From Rhizobium sp. BK650 (GTDB taxonomy: Bacteria; Pseudomonadota; Alphaproteobacteria; Rhizobiales; Rhizobiaceae), in contig NZ_JACIBK010000002.1 of the NCBI RefSeq assembly GCF_014195325.1, positions 1 to 64,000 of the forward strand: a stretch of DNA of 64,000 bases, in the 5' to 3' direction. Below the pieces are notes generated by a model. The model was given only the letters and a program-made list of their open reading frames with translations. It made no database searches and had not been told where the DNA came from. Of the stretch, positions 9,355-18,774 are shown piece by piece (within the stretch, counting starts at the first letter, position 1; the number at the start of each line of letters is the position of its first letter). Both the position numbers and the translations under genes were made by a program.

Positions 9355-10383
9355 ATGAACGAGACAAGGATCAGAAAGCCGCGCCAGGCTGATATTGCCA
9401 GATTGGCCGGCGTTTCCGTTTCCACGGTCTCACGCGTGCTCGCCAACGAGCCTGGTATCAGCGAAAACGTGCGGCGGCACATTTTGAAGGTCGCCGCCGA
9501 ACATGGCTATCCGGTGAAGACTGTATCGGAAAGCGTTCCGGGCGGGCTTGCCCTGATTGCCAGCGACGGGGCGACCGGCGGCCTCAGTGTCTTCTACGAA
9601 TCGATCGTCGAGGGCCTTCGTGCCGGCGCCGCCGATGCCGGCATGCCTTTCGAAGTCCGGCTGGTGCGCGAAGACCGTACGACGCCTGATGTTGTGGGCG
9701 AATATCTGCAGACGGCGGAAGCAGAAGGGCTCTTCCTCGTCGGCATCGATCCCGGCGATACGCTGCGGGCCTGGCTGGAAGAGACGGGAACGCCGACCGT
9801 TCTCGTCAACGGTACCGATCCGCGCCTGCGCCTCGATGGCGTCTCACCCTCCAATTTCTTCGGCGCCTACGAGGCGACGAGCCGGCTCACGAAAGCCGGT
9901 CATCGCCGTATCCTGCATCTCACCGGCTCGCATCGCCACACGATCCGCGAACGCGTGCGCGGCTTCGAGGCGGCGATTGCCGCGGTTCCCGGTGCTGAAG
10001 GCCGGCTCGTCCCGCTCACCTTCCAAGGCAGCGCCAGCCGCGAGGCACATGAGCGTACGGTCGCGATGCTCGCGGAAGATTCCGGATATACAGCGGCCTT
10101 CTGCATGAATGACTTCATTGCCGTCGGCGTGCTCGAAGCCGTCATCGAAGCAGGCCTTCGCGTTCCCGAGGATTTCGCTATCGTCGGCTTCGATGACTTG
10201 CCCTGTGCCGTCATGACCAATCCCAGGCTTTCCACCATGCGCGTCGACCGCGCGGCGCTTGGCCGTGAGGCTGTTTCCTTGATGATCTCCCGCTACCGCG
10301 ACAGAACCGCTCCCGCCCGCCATATCTGCCAGGCGGTCGTTCCCGTTGCCGGAGGCACCGTTATTGATACCGACAAGCTGTGA
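9355..10383 (+). CDS. LacI-family transcriptional regulator
   Basis: About 342 residues. The N-terminal HTH reads RQADIARLAGVSVSTVSRVLANEPGISENVRR, followed by a periplasmic-binding-protein-like ligand domain with the usual C-terminal FAIVGFDDLPCAVMTNPRLSTMRVD. The frame is open from 9208, but the upstream part is promoter DNA. ATG 9355, preceded by GTGAGGT, or ATG 9340 is the likely start. It probably represses the divergent sugar-binding protein and/or the co-directional DUF2264 and dehydrogenase genes, with a sugar as inducer. The next gene overlaps or abuts its stop, so the three form an operon. Confidence 0.88.
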   Translation: MNETRIRKPRQADIARLAGVSVSTVSRVLANEPGISENVRRHILKVAAEHGYPVKTVSESVPGGLALIASDGATGGLSVFYESIVEGLRAGAADAGMPFEVRLVREDRTTPDVVGEYLQTAEAEGLFLVGIDPGDTLRAWLEETGTPTVLVNGTDPRLRLDGVSPSNFFGAYEATSRLTKAGHRRILHLTGSHRHTIRERVRGFEAAIAAVPGAEGRLVPLTFQGSASREAHERTVAMLAEDSGYTAAFCMNDFIAVGVLEAVIEAGLRVPEDFAIVGFDDLPCAVMTNPRLSTMRVDRAALGREAVSLMISRYRDRTAPARHICQAVVPVAGGTVIDTDKL

Positions 10384-10386
10384 GTG

Positions 10387-12249
10387 ATGCCGATGACCTA
10401 TGATCCCGCCAGCGCCAATCCGCTTGCAGGCAATCCGTTGAAAACCCGCGCCGATATGATCCGCGCCGTCAACGCTCTCTTCAATCCGCTGCTGCCTTTC
10501 TTCTCCGATGGGAATGCCCGCGTTCGCCTCGATGGTGCCGGCGCTCATTTCGACCGGGCCGCTGCCGATCTTGAAGGCTTCGCTCGTCCGCTCTGGGGGC
10601 TTGCACCGCTCGGCGCCGGCAAGAACGCTTTCAATCACTGGCACCGCTTTGCCGATGGTCTTGCGAATGGCTGCGATCCGGCCCATCCCGAATATTGGGG
10701 CACCGTCAATGCCCGCGATCAGCGCATGGTGGAGCTCGCCGCCCTCGGTTTTGCCCTGGCGCTGGTGCCGGAGAAGATCTGGGAGCCGCTCGACAAGCGC
10801 TCTCGCGACAATATCATCGCCTATTTCAAGCATGTCCGGCAGTTCGACTATGCCGACAATAACTGGAAGTTCTTTCGTATCTTCGTCGATATCGCCCTCG
10901 ACCGCCTCGGCGCTGATTTCGACCGCAGCCTGACCAAGCAATATCTTGAGGAGCTCGAAGGCTTCTACATTGGTGATGGCTGGTACCGTGACGGCAATAT
11001 CCGCCGCATCGATCATTACATTCCCTTCGCCATGCATTTCTACGGCTTGATCTATTCCAAGCTGGTCGATGACGAATATGCCAAGCGTTATCGCGAACGT
11101 GCGGTGCTTTTCGCCAAAGATTTCCGCCACTGGTTTGCGCCCGATGGCGCGACGATTCCCTTCGGCCGCAGCCTCACCTATCGTTTCGCCTGCGCCGGCT
11201 TCTGGTCGGCGCTCGCCTTCGCCGATCTGGAGGCATTGCCTTGGGGTGAAATCAAGCATCTCTGCCTGGAGCATCTGCGCTGGTGGCGGGACAAGCCGAT
11301 CACTAGTCACGACGGCGTTCTCTCCATTGGCTTCGGCTATCCGAACCTCTTGATGTCGGAGAGCTATAATTCCGCCGGCTCGCCCTATTGGGCGTTCAAG
11401 GCTTTCCTGCCGCTCGCCATTGCCGAGGATCATCCCTTCTGGACCGCGGAGGAAAGGGCGCCCGAACAGACGCCGGAAGTCGTTCCGCAACGTCATCCTG
11501 GCATGGTGGTCATGCGTGCCGGCAATGATGTCGTGGCGCTCTCGTCCGGTCAGGAAAACCTGCAGATGCGCTTCGGCACGGAGAAGTATGCAAAATTCGC
11601 CTATTCTGCCCGCTACGGCTTCAGCGTCGAAGCTGACGAGCGGGCCTTCGCACTTGGCGTCTTCGATTCCGCGCTCGCCTTCAGCGATGACGGCCTCCAT
11701 TACCGGGTCCGCGAAACCAACGAAGAAGCGAAGATCGCCGGCAACGTCCTTTACTCCAGATGGTTGGCCTTCAAGGACGTGAAGGTAGAAACCTGGCTCG
11801 TACCATCGGCACCCTGGCATATCCGCGTCCACCGGATCACGACACCACGCCCGCTGCAGACTGCGGAAGGCGGCTTCGCGATTGCCAAACGCGATCTCGA
11901 CGCGGAAACGCTTTTAGCGGTTGAGGGCTCGGCTTATGCGATCGGCGAATTGGATTTCACCGGCATCGTCGACTTGGGCTCGTCGATCAAGCGATACGGC
12001 CTTACCCAGAAGGCGCTGCCGAATACCAACTTGATCGTTTCCAAGACGCTCGTGCCCCAGCTTCGTGGTGACATTCCGGCTGGCGAAACAGTTCTGGTCA
12101 CGGCTGTACTCGCGTTGAACGATCCGGCTGCCGTATCGAGGGCGTGGACCACGCCGCCGAAAGCGCCTGATATCGCCACCCTTCAGAAGCTGCTCAGCGA
12201 AACGGGCATGACTGTCAGCGCCATCGAAGCGCCAGGACATATGCCATGA
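10387..12249 (+). CDS. DUF2264 protein, probable (alpha/alpha)6 glycosidase-like enzyme
   Basis: About 620 residues, cytoplasmic, without signal peptide. The N-terminal ~370 residues match the DUF2264 pattern (NPL…TRADMIRAVNALFNPLLPFF, RPLWGLAPL, LALVPEKIWEPLD, NNWKFFRIFVDIAL, DGWYRDG). The C-terminal half is beta-rich. I recall that DUF2264 proteins include the CAZy family GH154 of beta-glucuronidases; this would fit the glucuronate genes uxaC and uxuB at 27588-30457, but it is inference. The start is ATG 10387 or the GTG immediately before it. Translation is probably coupled to the LacI-type gene. The stop overlaps the next start. Confidence 0.75.
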   Translation: MPMTYDPASANPLAGNPLKTRADMIRAVNALFNPLLPFFSDGNARVRLDGAGAHFDRAAADLEGFARPLWGLAPLGAGKNAFNHWHRFADGLANGCDPAHPEYWGTVNARDQRMVELAALGFALALVPEKIWEPLDKRSRDNIIAYFKHVRQFDYADNNWKFFRIFVDIALDRLGADFDRSLTKQYLEELEGFYIGDGWYRDGNIRRIDHYIPFAMHFYGLIYSKLVDDEYAKRYRERAVLFAKDFRHWFAPDGATIPFGRSLTYRFACAGFWSALAFADLEALPWGEIKHLCLEHLRWWRDKPITSHDGVLSIGFGYPNLLMSESYNSAGSPYWAFKAFLPLAIAEDHPFWTAEERAPEQTPEVVPQRHPGMVVMRAGNDVVALSSGQENLQMRFGTEKYAKFAYSARYGFSVEADERAFALGVFDSALAFSDDGLHYRVRETNEEAKIAGNVLYSRWLAFKDVKVETWLVPSAPWHIRVHRITTPRPLQTAEGGFAIAKRDLDAETLLAVEGSAYAIGELDFTGIVDLGSSIKRYGLTQKALPNTNLIVSKTLVPQLRGDIPAGETVLVTAVLALNDPAAVSRAWTTPPKAPDIATLQKLLSETGMTVSAIEAPGHMP

Positions 12250-13256
12250 GCCATGCTGCCATCGTTCTCGCCATGCAGCCTTCCCGCACGGAGCATGTGC
12301 TGCCTGAGGCGCTCCTTCGCCGGCTGGATGGCATCGGGCGCCTGCTCGATGCCGAACCACTTCAGCACTTCGATGACGAGCGTGCGAAGCGACTGCTCTC
12401 CGAGGCGGAAATCCTGATCACCGGCTGGGGGGCGCCTTATGTCGGTCGCGAGGTGCTGGCGCTTGCGCCGAACCTGAAGCTCATCGTTCATGCGGCAGGA
12501 ACAGTGAAAGGCATCATCGATCCCGGCATTTTTGAAGCCGGTATCGCCGTCAGCCATGCAGCCGAAGCCAATGCCGTACCGGTCGCCGAATTCACGCTTG
12601 CCGCGATCATCTTCGCCGGCAAACATGTCTTCCGGTTCCGCGACTTCTATGTTGCGGATCGTCATCGCGACCGCACCTACCCGATGCAGCGCGAGGCCAT
12701 TGGCAATTATCACCGTACGGTTGGCATCATTGGCGCTTCACGGATCGGCCGCCGGGTCATCGACTTGCTGCGGCCCTTCGCTTATCAGGTGCTGTTGTCG
12801 GATCCGACTATCGATGCGGATCAGGCGCGCAGTATGGGCGTGCAGAAAGTTGAACTCGACGACCTGATGCGCGGCTCGGATATCGTCTCCGTCCATGCAC
12901 CGTCGCTGCCTTCCACACGGCATATGATCGATGCGGCAAAGCTGGCATTGATGAAGGACGGCGCGACGCTGATCAACACGGCGCGTGGCGCACTGATTGA
13001 TGAGGATGCTTTGCTGGCTACGCTGAAAACCGGCCGCATCGACGCCGTCATCGATGTGACCGATCCCGAAATTCCGGGACCGGAATCCGCTTTCTACCAT
13101 CTTCCCAACGTTTTCCTGACACCGCATATCGCCGGCGCAGTCGGCCTCGAGCGCACCCGCCTAGGCGAAATGGCAGCAGATGAAGCTGAACGCTTCATCA
13201 AGGGTGAGCCTCTGCTTTACCGGCTCACTCTCGAAAACCTTGAAAACACCGCCTGA
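12246..13256 (+). CDS. D-isomer-specific 2-hydroxyacid dehydrogenase
   Basis: A 336-residue NAD(P)-dependent dehydrogenase related to phosphoglycerate/glyoxylate reductases. The NAD-binding region reads VGIIGASRIGRRVIDLL. The substrate/NAD contact is INTARGALIDEDAL, and an Asp-Pro-Glu (DPEIPGP…) precedes the catalytic His in LTPHIAGAVG. It overlaps the DUF2264 gene by 4 bases (ATGA), so it probably acts on a product of the same pathway; the substrate is unknown. It is convergent with the Gfo/Idh gene, only 6 bp away, with no visible terminator between them. Confidence 0.85.
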   Translation: MSHAAIVLAMQPSRTEHVLPEALLRRLDGIGRLLDAEPLQHFDDERAKRLLSEAEILITGWGAPYVGREVLALAPNLKLIVHAAGTVKGIIDPGIFEAGIAVSHAAEANAVPVAEFTLAAIIFAGKHVFRFRDFYVADRHRDRTYPMQREAIGNYHRTVGIIGASRIGRRVIDLLRPFAYQVLLSDPTIDADQARSMGVQKVELDDLMRGSDIVSVHAPSLPSTRHMIDAAKLALMKDGATLINTARGALIDEDALLATLKTGRIDAVIDVTDPEIPGPESAFYHLPNVFLTPHIAGAVGLERTRLGEMAADEAERFIKGEPLLYRLTLENLENTA

Positions 13257-13262
13257 AGCCTC

Positions 13263-14537
13263 TTACGGCGCCTTCAGCGAGTTTGGCGAACCATCATTGG
13301 CAAGCTCCGGCATAAGATCCGAGATGTTGACAACTTTGCCGGTGCGCGAACTCGTCAGCGCCGCGATGCCGCAAAGCACGGACATGGCGCCGGCGCGCGT
13401 ACCGGCCCGCTGCGCGAGCTTGTCCTGCATGTCGGGCTTGAAGATCATGTTGCGCATCCGGTCGTCGCCGCCATAGTGGCCGCCCGAGGAATGCGGCACC
13501 TTGATGCGTTCGACCGCTTCCTTGCCATGCGGGAAGTTGCGGATCAGCAGGATCGTGTCTTCTCTCGGCTCCTCCCAGGGCTGTGCCTCATACTGGCGGA
13601 TCTCGATGCGGCCCTTGGTGCCGTTGAACGCGAGGTGATGACCCTCGATCGGCTGGAACGTGTTCAGCGAATAGGAAACATGGACATTGTTGCGATAGCG
13701 GATGGAAACGACCATCGTGTCGGGAATGTCGATATCCTCGCGAAAAACGCAGCCGTCGCGGAAATAGCCATCGATCTTCGAGGGATCTTCATAGAGCGAA
13801 TCGAGGAAGGGATCCTTTTCGAGATCAAGATAGTAGTCGCAGTCCTGCGCGTGCGGACAGAGCTTGCAGCGCGGCCCGCGGAAGGGTCCCTTGCGGCCGT
13901 AATTCTGCAAGTCGGCGAAAGAGGTAACGGCGTCGGGATCGCCGTCCAGGTACCAGTTCAAAAGGTCGAAATGGTGGGTCGCCTTGTGAACGAACAGACT
14001 GCCGGAATTTTCCGTATAGGCATGCCAGCGACGGAAATAGTCGGCGCCATGCTTGGTGTTTAGGTACCAATGGAAATCGACCGAGGTGACACGGCCGATC
14101 TCGCCGGAATTCAAGAGCTCCTTGATCTTCGCTGCCGTCGGCGCATAGCGGTAGTTGAAGGAAACGTCGACCCGGCGGCCGGTGCGCTTTTCGGCATCCA
14201 GAATCCGGCGAATCTTCTCGACCGTAGTGGTCATCGGCTTCTCGGTGATGACGTCGATGCCGGATTCCAGCGCCCGCACGACGATATCGTCATGCGTATG
14301 GTCGGGCGTGCAGACGATCACCAGATCCGGCTTCTGCTCTGAAAGCATCGCATCGATGTTTTCGTAAAGCGGCGCGTTGCTGCCGATCATGGTGCGGGCA
14401 CGTTCGCCACGCAACGAATTCTTCTCGACGATCGCAGTCAGGTCGACATGCTCACGCCAGCCGGCCAACAGATCCTTGCCCCACATTGTGGTACCGCGGT
14501 TACCGGTGCCGATCAGGGCAAAACGGCGCTTCTCCAT
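13263..14537 (-). CDS. Gfo/Idh/MocA-family oxidoreductase
   Basis: A 424-residue sugar dehydrogenase. It has a Rossmann fold at the N-terminus (ALIGTGNRGTTMWGKDL), the family's EKPMT lysine motif, and a C-terminal substrate domain. A cysteine cluster CKLCPHAQDC near residue 220 is unusual for a plain dehydrogenase and may bind a metal or stabilise a loop. ATG 14537 has GGAGGA upstream. It is the last gene of the minus-strand operon 17760-13263, which includes a second Gfo/Idh enzyme, a DUF993 TIM barrel and an isomerase, a set suggesting oxidation and rearrangement of an unusual sugar. Confidence 0.85.
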   Translation of the reverse strand: MEKRRFALIGTGNRGTTMWGKDLLAGWREHVDLTAIVEKNSLRGERARTMIGSNAPLYENIDAMLSEQKPDLVIVCTPDHTHDDIVVRALESGIDVITEKPMTTTVEKIRRILDAEKRTGRRVDVSFNYRYAPTAAKIKELLNSGEIGRVTSVDFHWYLNTKHGADYFRRWHAYTENSGSLFVHKATHHFDLLNWYLDGDPDAVTSFADLQNYGRKGPFRGPRCKLCPHAQDCDYYLDLEKDPFLDSLYEDPSKIDGYFRDGCVFREDIDIPDTMVVSIRYRNNVHVSYSLNTFQPIEGHHLAFNGTKGRIEIRQYEAQPWEEPREDTILLIRNFPHGKEAVERIKVPHSSGGHYGGDDRMRNMIFKPDMQDKLAQRAGTRAGAMSVLCGIAALTSSRTGKVVNISDLMPELANDGSPNSLKAP

Positions 14538-14583
14538 CGAATGATTCCTCCTTCATACGTGATGAAACGATTGGATTTTAAAA

Positions 14584-15414
14584 CTAGATCTGGCAGCAGC
14601 TCCTGAAGCGCTCGACGCAGGTGGCGATCACCTCGTCGGCAGGACGCTTCCACCAGTTGTCGGCAGAGAAGATTTCGACCTCCTGCGCGCCGAAGAAGCC
14701 GGCGGCCTCCACCATCCGTCTTATGCCCTTGAGATCGATGACGCCATCGCCCATCATGCCGCGGTCGAGCAGCATGTCCTTGGTCGGCACCAGCCAATCA
14801 CAGATATGGTGCGCAAAGATGCGGTTCATGCGTCCGGCACGGGCAATCTGGTTGGCAAGATCGGGATCCCACCAGACGTGATAGACATCGACGGCGACGC
14901 CAACATCCTCCCCGAGCTGCTCGCACATGTCGAGCGCCTGGCTGAGCGTATTCACGCAGGCGCGGTCGGCGGCATACATCGGATGCAGCGGCTCGATTGC
15001 GAGTTTCACGCCCGCAGCCTGAGCATGCGGCAACACGGCGGCAATGCCGTCGAACACCATCTGCCGTGCGGCGACGATATCCTTCGAACTGCGCGGCAGG
15101 CCGCCGACGACGAGGACCAGGCAATCGGCGGAAAACGCTGCCGCTTCGTCGATGGCGCGCCTGTTGTCATCGAGGTTCTTCTGCCAATCGGCCTCGTTAG
15201 CGGCCGGAAAGAAGCCGCCGCGGCAGAGCCCCGTCAGCTTGATGCCGTTCGACTTGACGATCCTCACCGCCTCGTCGAGTCCGGCTTTGGCAACCTGATC
15301 GCGCCAGGGCGCGATCGAGGTGATGCCGTGTTTCAGGCAAATATCGACGGCTTCGGCGAAGCCGCATTGCTCGCGGATCGTCGCAAGGTTGATTGAAAGT
15401 CCTTCGACCTGCAT
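14584..15414 (-). CDS. sugar phosphate isomerase/epimerase family protein (AP endonuclease 2-like TIM barrel)
   Basis: A 276-residue xylose-isomerase-like TIM barrel. Metal ligands are visible as conserved Glu/His/Asp stretches: LAIEPLHPMYA, VAVDVYHVWWDPDL, IFAHHICDW and EVEIFSADNWW. Such enzymes isomerise or epimerise keto-sugars or cleave oxidised sugars. Co-transcription with two Gfo/Idh dehydrogenases supports action on a keto intermediate. The start at 15414 is preceded by GGGGAGGGGA. It follows the DUF993 gene by 30 bp. Confidence 0.82.
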   Translation of the reverse strand: MQVEGLSINLATIREQCGFAEAVDICLKHGITSIAPWRDQVAKAGLDEAVRIVKSNGIKLTGLCRGGFFPAANEADWQKNLDDNRRAIDEAAAFSADCLVLVVGGLPRSSKDIVAARQMVFDGIAAVLPHAQAAGVKLAIEPLHPMYAADRACVNTLSQALDMCEQLGEDVGVAVDVYHVWWDPDLANQIARAGRMNRIFAHHICDWLVPTKDMLLDRGMMGDGVIDLKGIRRMVEAAGFFGAQEVEIFSADNWWKRPADEVIATCVERFRSCCQI

Positions 15415-15444
15415 GTCATTCCCCTCCCATTGCCATGCCGACGC

Positions 15445-16605
15445 TCAGAGAACGCCGTGGAGGGCAAGCACCTGTTTCATGCGATCAGTCGCGAGTTCCG
15501 GATCGGCGAGAACCCGGGCCTTGTCGGCAAGGCGGAAAAGCTCCGCCAGATGCGTCAGCGAGCGCGTGCTCTGCTGGCCGCCGATCATCGTGAAATGATC
15601 CTGCAGGCCGTTGAGGTAGGCGAGGAAGACGACGCCGGTCTTGTAGAAGCGGGTCGGTGCCTTGAAGATGTGGCGGGACAGCGGAACGGTCGGCTCGAGC
15701 AGGTCGAAGAATTCGTGGTTGCTCTTGCGGCCGAGTGCGTCGAGCGCAGCAGACGCCGCCGGCGCGATGGCGTCGAAAATGCCGAGCAGTGCATCCGAAT
15801 GGCCATGCTCGTCGCCGGCGATCAGTTCGGCATAGTTGAAGTCGTCGCCGGTATACATGCGCACGCCCTTCGGCAGCTGCCGGCGCATCGCCACTTCCTT
15901 CTCCTTGGAAAGCAGCGAGATCTTGATGCCATCGACCTTTGCTGCATTGGCCTCAATCACCTGCAGGCAGGTTTCCATGGCCTTCAGGTGGTCGCCATTG
16001 CCCCAATAGCCGGCCAGCGCAGGGTCGAACATTTCGCCGAGCCAGTGGATGACCACGGGTTCCTTCACCTGGCGAAGAATGCGGTCATAGACCTTGATAT
16101 AATCGTCCGGCCCCCTGGCTGCCGCAGCTAGCGCACGGCTTGCCATGAGGATGATGCGACCACCGGCGGCTTCCACCGTCTCGATCTGTTCCTCGTAAGC
16201 CCGGATGATCGTGTCGATCGTCACGTCAGGGCCGGGCGTCAGATGGTCGGTACCGGCGCCGCAGGCAATCAGCGCGTCCTTGCGCCCGGCTGCTTCGCCA
16301 AGTGCGCGGCGGATAAGCTCGCGCGCCTCCGGCCAGTCAAGCCCCATGCCGCGCTGCGCCGTATCCATCGCTTCGGCAACGCCAAGACCGAGATCCCAGA
16401 GGCGATGGCGGAAAGCGAGCGTACGCTCCCAGTCGATCGCCGGCGTCAACCAGGGATCATTGTCGGCCAGCGGATCGGCGACGACATGGGCGGCGGCAAA
16501 GGCGATGCGCGGGAAGCTCTTGGCGTCCCGCTTCTTGAGTTCGATCGGCGTGCCGGTCAGCGTATAAGCGACGCTCTTGCCGTCGAGAGGAAGATTGATC
16601 GTCAT
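15445..16605 (-). CDS. DUF993 protein, dihydrodipicolinate-synthase-like TIM barrel
   Basis: About 386 residues. The sequence has the DUF993 pattern: FPRIAFAAAHVVADPLA near the N-terminus, CGAGTDHL, VVIHWLGEMFDPALAGYWG and DGIKISLL. The lysine of KISLL lies where class I aldolases of the DHDPS family carry the Schiff-base lysine, so a lyase/aldolase role is plausible but unproven. The start is ATG 16605, or the GTG directly before it. It lies only a few bases behind the upstream Gfo/Idh gene, indicating translational coupling. Confidence 0.75.
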   Translation of the reverse strand: MTINLPLDGKSVAYTLTGTPIELKKRDAKSFPRIAFAAAHVVADPLADNDPWLTPAIDWERTLAFRHRLWDLGLGVAEAMDTAQRGMGLDWPEARELIRRALGEAAGRKDALIACGAGTDHLTPGPDVTIDTIIRAYEEQIETVEAAGGRIILMASRALAAAARGPDDYIKVYDRILRQVKEPVVIHWLGEMFDPALAGYWGNGDHLKAMETCLQVIEANAAKVDGIKISLLSKEKEVAMRRQLPKGVRMYTGDDFNYAELIAGDEHGHSDALLGIFDAIAPAASAALDALGRKSNHEFFDLLEPTVPLSRHIFKAPTRFYKTGVVFLAYLNGLQDHFTMIGGQQSTRSLTHLAELFRLADKARVLADPELATDRMKQVLALHGVL

Positions 16606-16611
16606 CACGGC

Positions 16612-17760
16612 TCAAAACTCCAGGGCAGGGACATCGAGCCAGCGGCGCTCGGTCCAGGATTTCAGGCCGAGTTCTGCAAGCTGCACGCCCTTGGCGCCGG
16701 CTTCCAAGCCATAAGGCCAGGGAGCGTCTTCGACCACGTGACGGATGAACATTTCCCACTGCGCCTTGAAGCCGTTGTCGAAGACCTGCGTATCCGGCAC
16801 TTCGTCCCATGTCTTGTAGAAATCGATCGTCTGTGGCTGGTCGGGGTTCCAGACCGGCTTTGGCGTATTGACCCGATGCTGGCTCCAGCATTTGGTGAGG
16901 CCGGCAACGGCTGAGCCATGCGTGCCGTCCACCTGGAAGGTGACAAGATCGTCGCGGCGCACGCGCACCGCCCAGGAGGAATTGATCTGCGCGATCGCGC
17001 CGCCTTCGAGCTCGAAGGTCGCATAGGCAGCATCGTCAGTGTCGCAATTATATGGCTTGCCCTGCTCGTCGATGCGCGATGGAATATGCGTGGCGCCCAG
17101 GCAGGAAACGGCTTTCACCTCACCGAAGAGATTGTCGAGCACATAGCGCCAGTGGCACAGCATATCGAGAATGATGCCGCCGCCATCGGCCTTGCGGTAG
17201 TTCCAGGACGGGCGCTGGGCCGGAACGCCCCAGTCGCCTTCGAAGACCCAGTAGCCGAACTCGCCGCGCACAGAGAGGATCTTGCCGAAGAAGCCGGAAT
17301 CACGAAGCAGCGCCAGCTTGCGCAGGCCGGGCAGGAAAAGCTTGTCCTGCACCACACCGTGCTTAAGGCCGGAGGCACGGGCCTTGCGTGCGAGGTCGAT
17401 CGCCACCTGCAAGTCGTCGGAAATGGGTTTTTCGCAATAGACATGCTTGCCGGCATCGAGCGCCTTGGAAAGTAACTCGGCGCGCATCAGCGTCGTGCCG
17501 GCATCAAAGAAGATCGTGTCGTCGGGATTGGCGAGCGCGGCATGGAGATCGCTCGACCAGCGCTTGATGTTATGCTTGCGGGCAAGCTCCTCCATCTTCG
17601 CGCCGTTGCGGCCGACGATGATCGGATCGATTTCCAGTTTCTCGCCTGATTTCAGCGTGATGCCGCCCTGATCGCGAAAGGCGAGGATCGAGCGAACGAG
17701 GTGCTGGTTGTAACCCATACGGCCGGTAACGCCGTGCAAAATGATCCCCAAACGTGCCAC
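16612..17760 (-). CDS. Gfo/Idh/MocA-family oxidoreductase (GTG start)
   Basis: A 382-residue sugar dehydrogenase: LGIILHGVTGRMGYNQHLVRSI at the N-terminus, YCEKPIS with the family lysine, and WNYRKADGGGIILDMLCHWRYV in the substrate domain. The frame is open to 17877, but GGGAGGAAAAA directly before GTG 17760 and the dinucleotide-binding fold beginning right there fix the start. It is the first gene of the 17760-13263 operon. The palindrome at 17825-17840 lies in its promoter and matches the one before the ABC operon at 18695-18710. Confidence 0.87.
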   Translation of the reverse strand: MARLGIILHGVTGRMGYNQHLVRSILAFRDQGGITLKSGEKLEIDPIIVGRNGAKMEELARKHNIKRWSSDLHAALANPDDTIFFDAGTTLMRAELLSKALDAGKHVYCEKPISDDLQVAIDLARKARASGLKHGVVQDKLFLPGLRKLALLRDSGFFGKILSVRGEFGYWVFEGDWGVPAQRPSWNYRKADGGGIILDMLCHWRYVLDNLFGEVKAVSCLGATHIPSRIDEQGKPYNCDTDDAAYATFELEGGAIAQINSSWAVRVRRDDLVTFQVDGTHGSAVAGLTKCWSQHRVNTPKPVWNPDQPQTIDFYKTWDEVPDTQVFDNGFKAQWEMFIRHVVEDAPWPYGLEAGAKGVQLAELGLKSWTERRWLDVPALEF

Positions 17761-17824
17761 TTTTTCCTCCCTGGAAGCTCTTATGCGTCGGGAGCGGGCA
17801 GTCAGGCCCGGCCCTCCCAAGCCG

Positions 17825-17843
17825 GTAACTAAACAGTTACTTG
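17825..17843. promoter_or_regulatory. probable TetR operator 1
   Basis: GTAACTAAACAGTTACTTG: a 6-4-6 palindrome (GTAACT / AGTTAC) about 65 bp upstream of the GTG start of the minus-strand sugar operon and directly behind the TetR-type gene. Operator 2 at 18695-18713 agrees at 15 of 19 positions. Confidence 0.75.
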
Positions 17844-17893
17844 ATGGCAGAAGAGGAATATTGCTGTCAATAGCCAATTCGTTCTTTTGAAAA

Positions 17894-18568
17894 TCAGCGC
17901 TTTATCGAAGCGAGCGTGACGTGAACGATGTGCCGTTCCCAGGCCTCGAGATTGGCAGGCGTGATGAGATCGCGGCCGAAGATCGTCGAAAGCGTGTACT
18001 GGTTGGACAGGTAGAAATAGCCAAGCGAGGCGATCGTCAGATAGACATGAAGCGGATCGGCGGTCTCGATGAAGACGCCAGACTTTTTGCCTTCTTCCAA
18101 AACCTGAGAAAGCTCGCCAATCAGATGTGAATGCAGCTCCTTGAGCCGTACCGACTGTCGTAGCCAGCGGGCACGATGCAGGTTCTCCGTACCGAGCAGG
18201 CTCAAGAATTCCGGATGCTGCAGGAAATAGCGCCAGGTAAAGAGGGCTAGCTCTCCAATGCCCTCCTCAGGGTCGCGAGTACCGATGTTCAGCGCGCGCT
18301 CTGCGGTGCGAATGCGGACATAGGCCTCCTCCAGCACGCGCAGATAAAGCTGCTCCTTGTCGCCGAAATAGTGGTAGAGCATGCGCTTGTTGGTGCCGGC
18401 GCGCTCGGCGATGGAATCGACGCGCGCCCCGCCCATACCGTTCTCGGCGAACTCCTTCGTCGCGGCTTCAAGAATGGCAGCGCGGGTGCGCTCCGGATCG
18501 CGCTGGGTTGTGCGCTCGGCGGACGGACGTTTGGTCTTCCTTTTTACGCTCTCCCCAGAGTCGCTCAT
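17894..18568 (-). CDS. TetR-family transcriptional regulator
   Basis: A 224-residue TetR regulator. The N-terminal HTH is ILEAATKEFAENGMGGARVDSIAERAGTNKRMLYHYFGDKEQLYLRVLEEAY. The C-terminal ligand/dimer domain resembles the TetR_C family found with catabolic genes (FTWRYFLQHPEFLSLLGTENLHRARWLR). A basic N-terminal tail (VKRKTKRPSAERTTQRDPERTR) precedes the HTH. ATG 18568 has AGGGGAA upstream. It sits between two sugar operons whose promoters share a near-identical palindrome, so it most likely represses both. Confidence 0.9.
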   Translation of the reverse strand: MSDSGESVKRKTKRPSAERTTQRDPERTRAAILEAATKEFAENGMGGARVDSIAERAGTNKRMLYHYFGDKEQLYLRVLEEAYVRIRTAERALNIGTRDPEEGIGELALFTWRYFLQHPEFLSLLGTENLHRARWLRQSVRLKELHSHLIGELSQVLEEGKKSGVFIETADPLHVYLTIASLGYFYLSNQYTLSTIFGRDLITPANLEAWERHIVHVTLASIKR

Positions 18569-18664
18569 GCGATTTCCCCTATTTTCTCATGTTGCGCTCA
18601 TAAGGCTTAAGCGGAAGAATGTAAAAACCCGATTTGGTCAGAGCAACCGGGCCAGCAACACCGC

Positions 18665-18713
18665 TTGACAGCTCGGAGGCTTTGAACGTAGCTTGTAACC
18701 AATTAGTTATTTG
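18665..18713 (+). promoter_or_regulatory. promoter and probable TetR operator 2 of the ABC operon
   Basis: TTGACA (18665-18670) is a good -35 element, and TAGCTT (18689-18694) a weak -10 with an 18-bp spacer. Directly downstream lies GTAACCAATTAGTTATTTG (18695-18713), the counterpart of operator 1. Its position over the expected transcription start suggests repression by blocking RNA polymerase. Confidence 0.65.
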
Positions 18714-18774
18714 TTGCAAGATGGCTAATTCGGAAGCGTGTGGAGGCGCTTCCTATTGGGAGGAGGAAACCAAT

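Noticed and set aside
9844..11832. 662-codon open frame on the minus strand opposite the DUF2264 gene
   Set aside because: Antisense shadow; no domain and no ribosome-binding site, while the opposite strand has clear family motifs.
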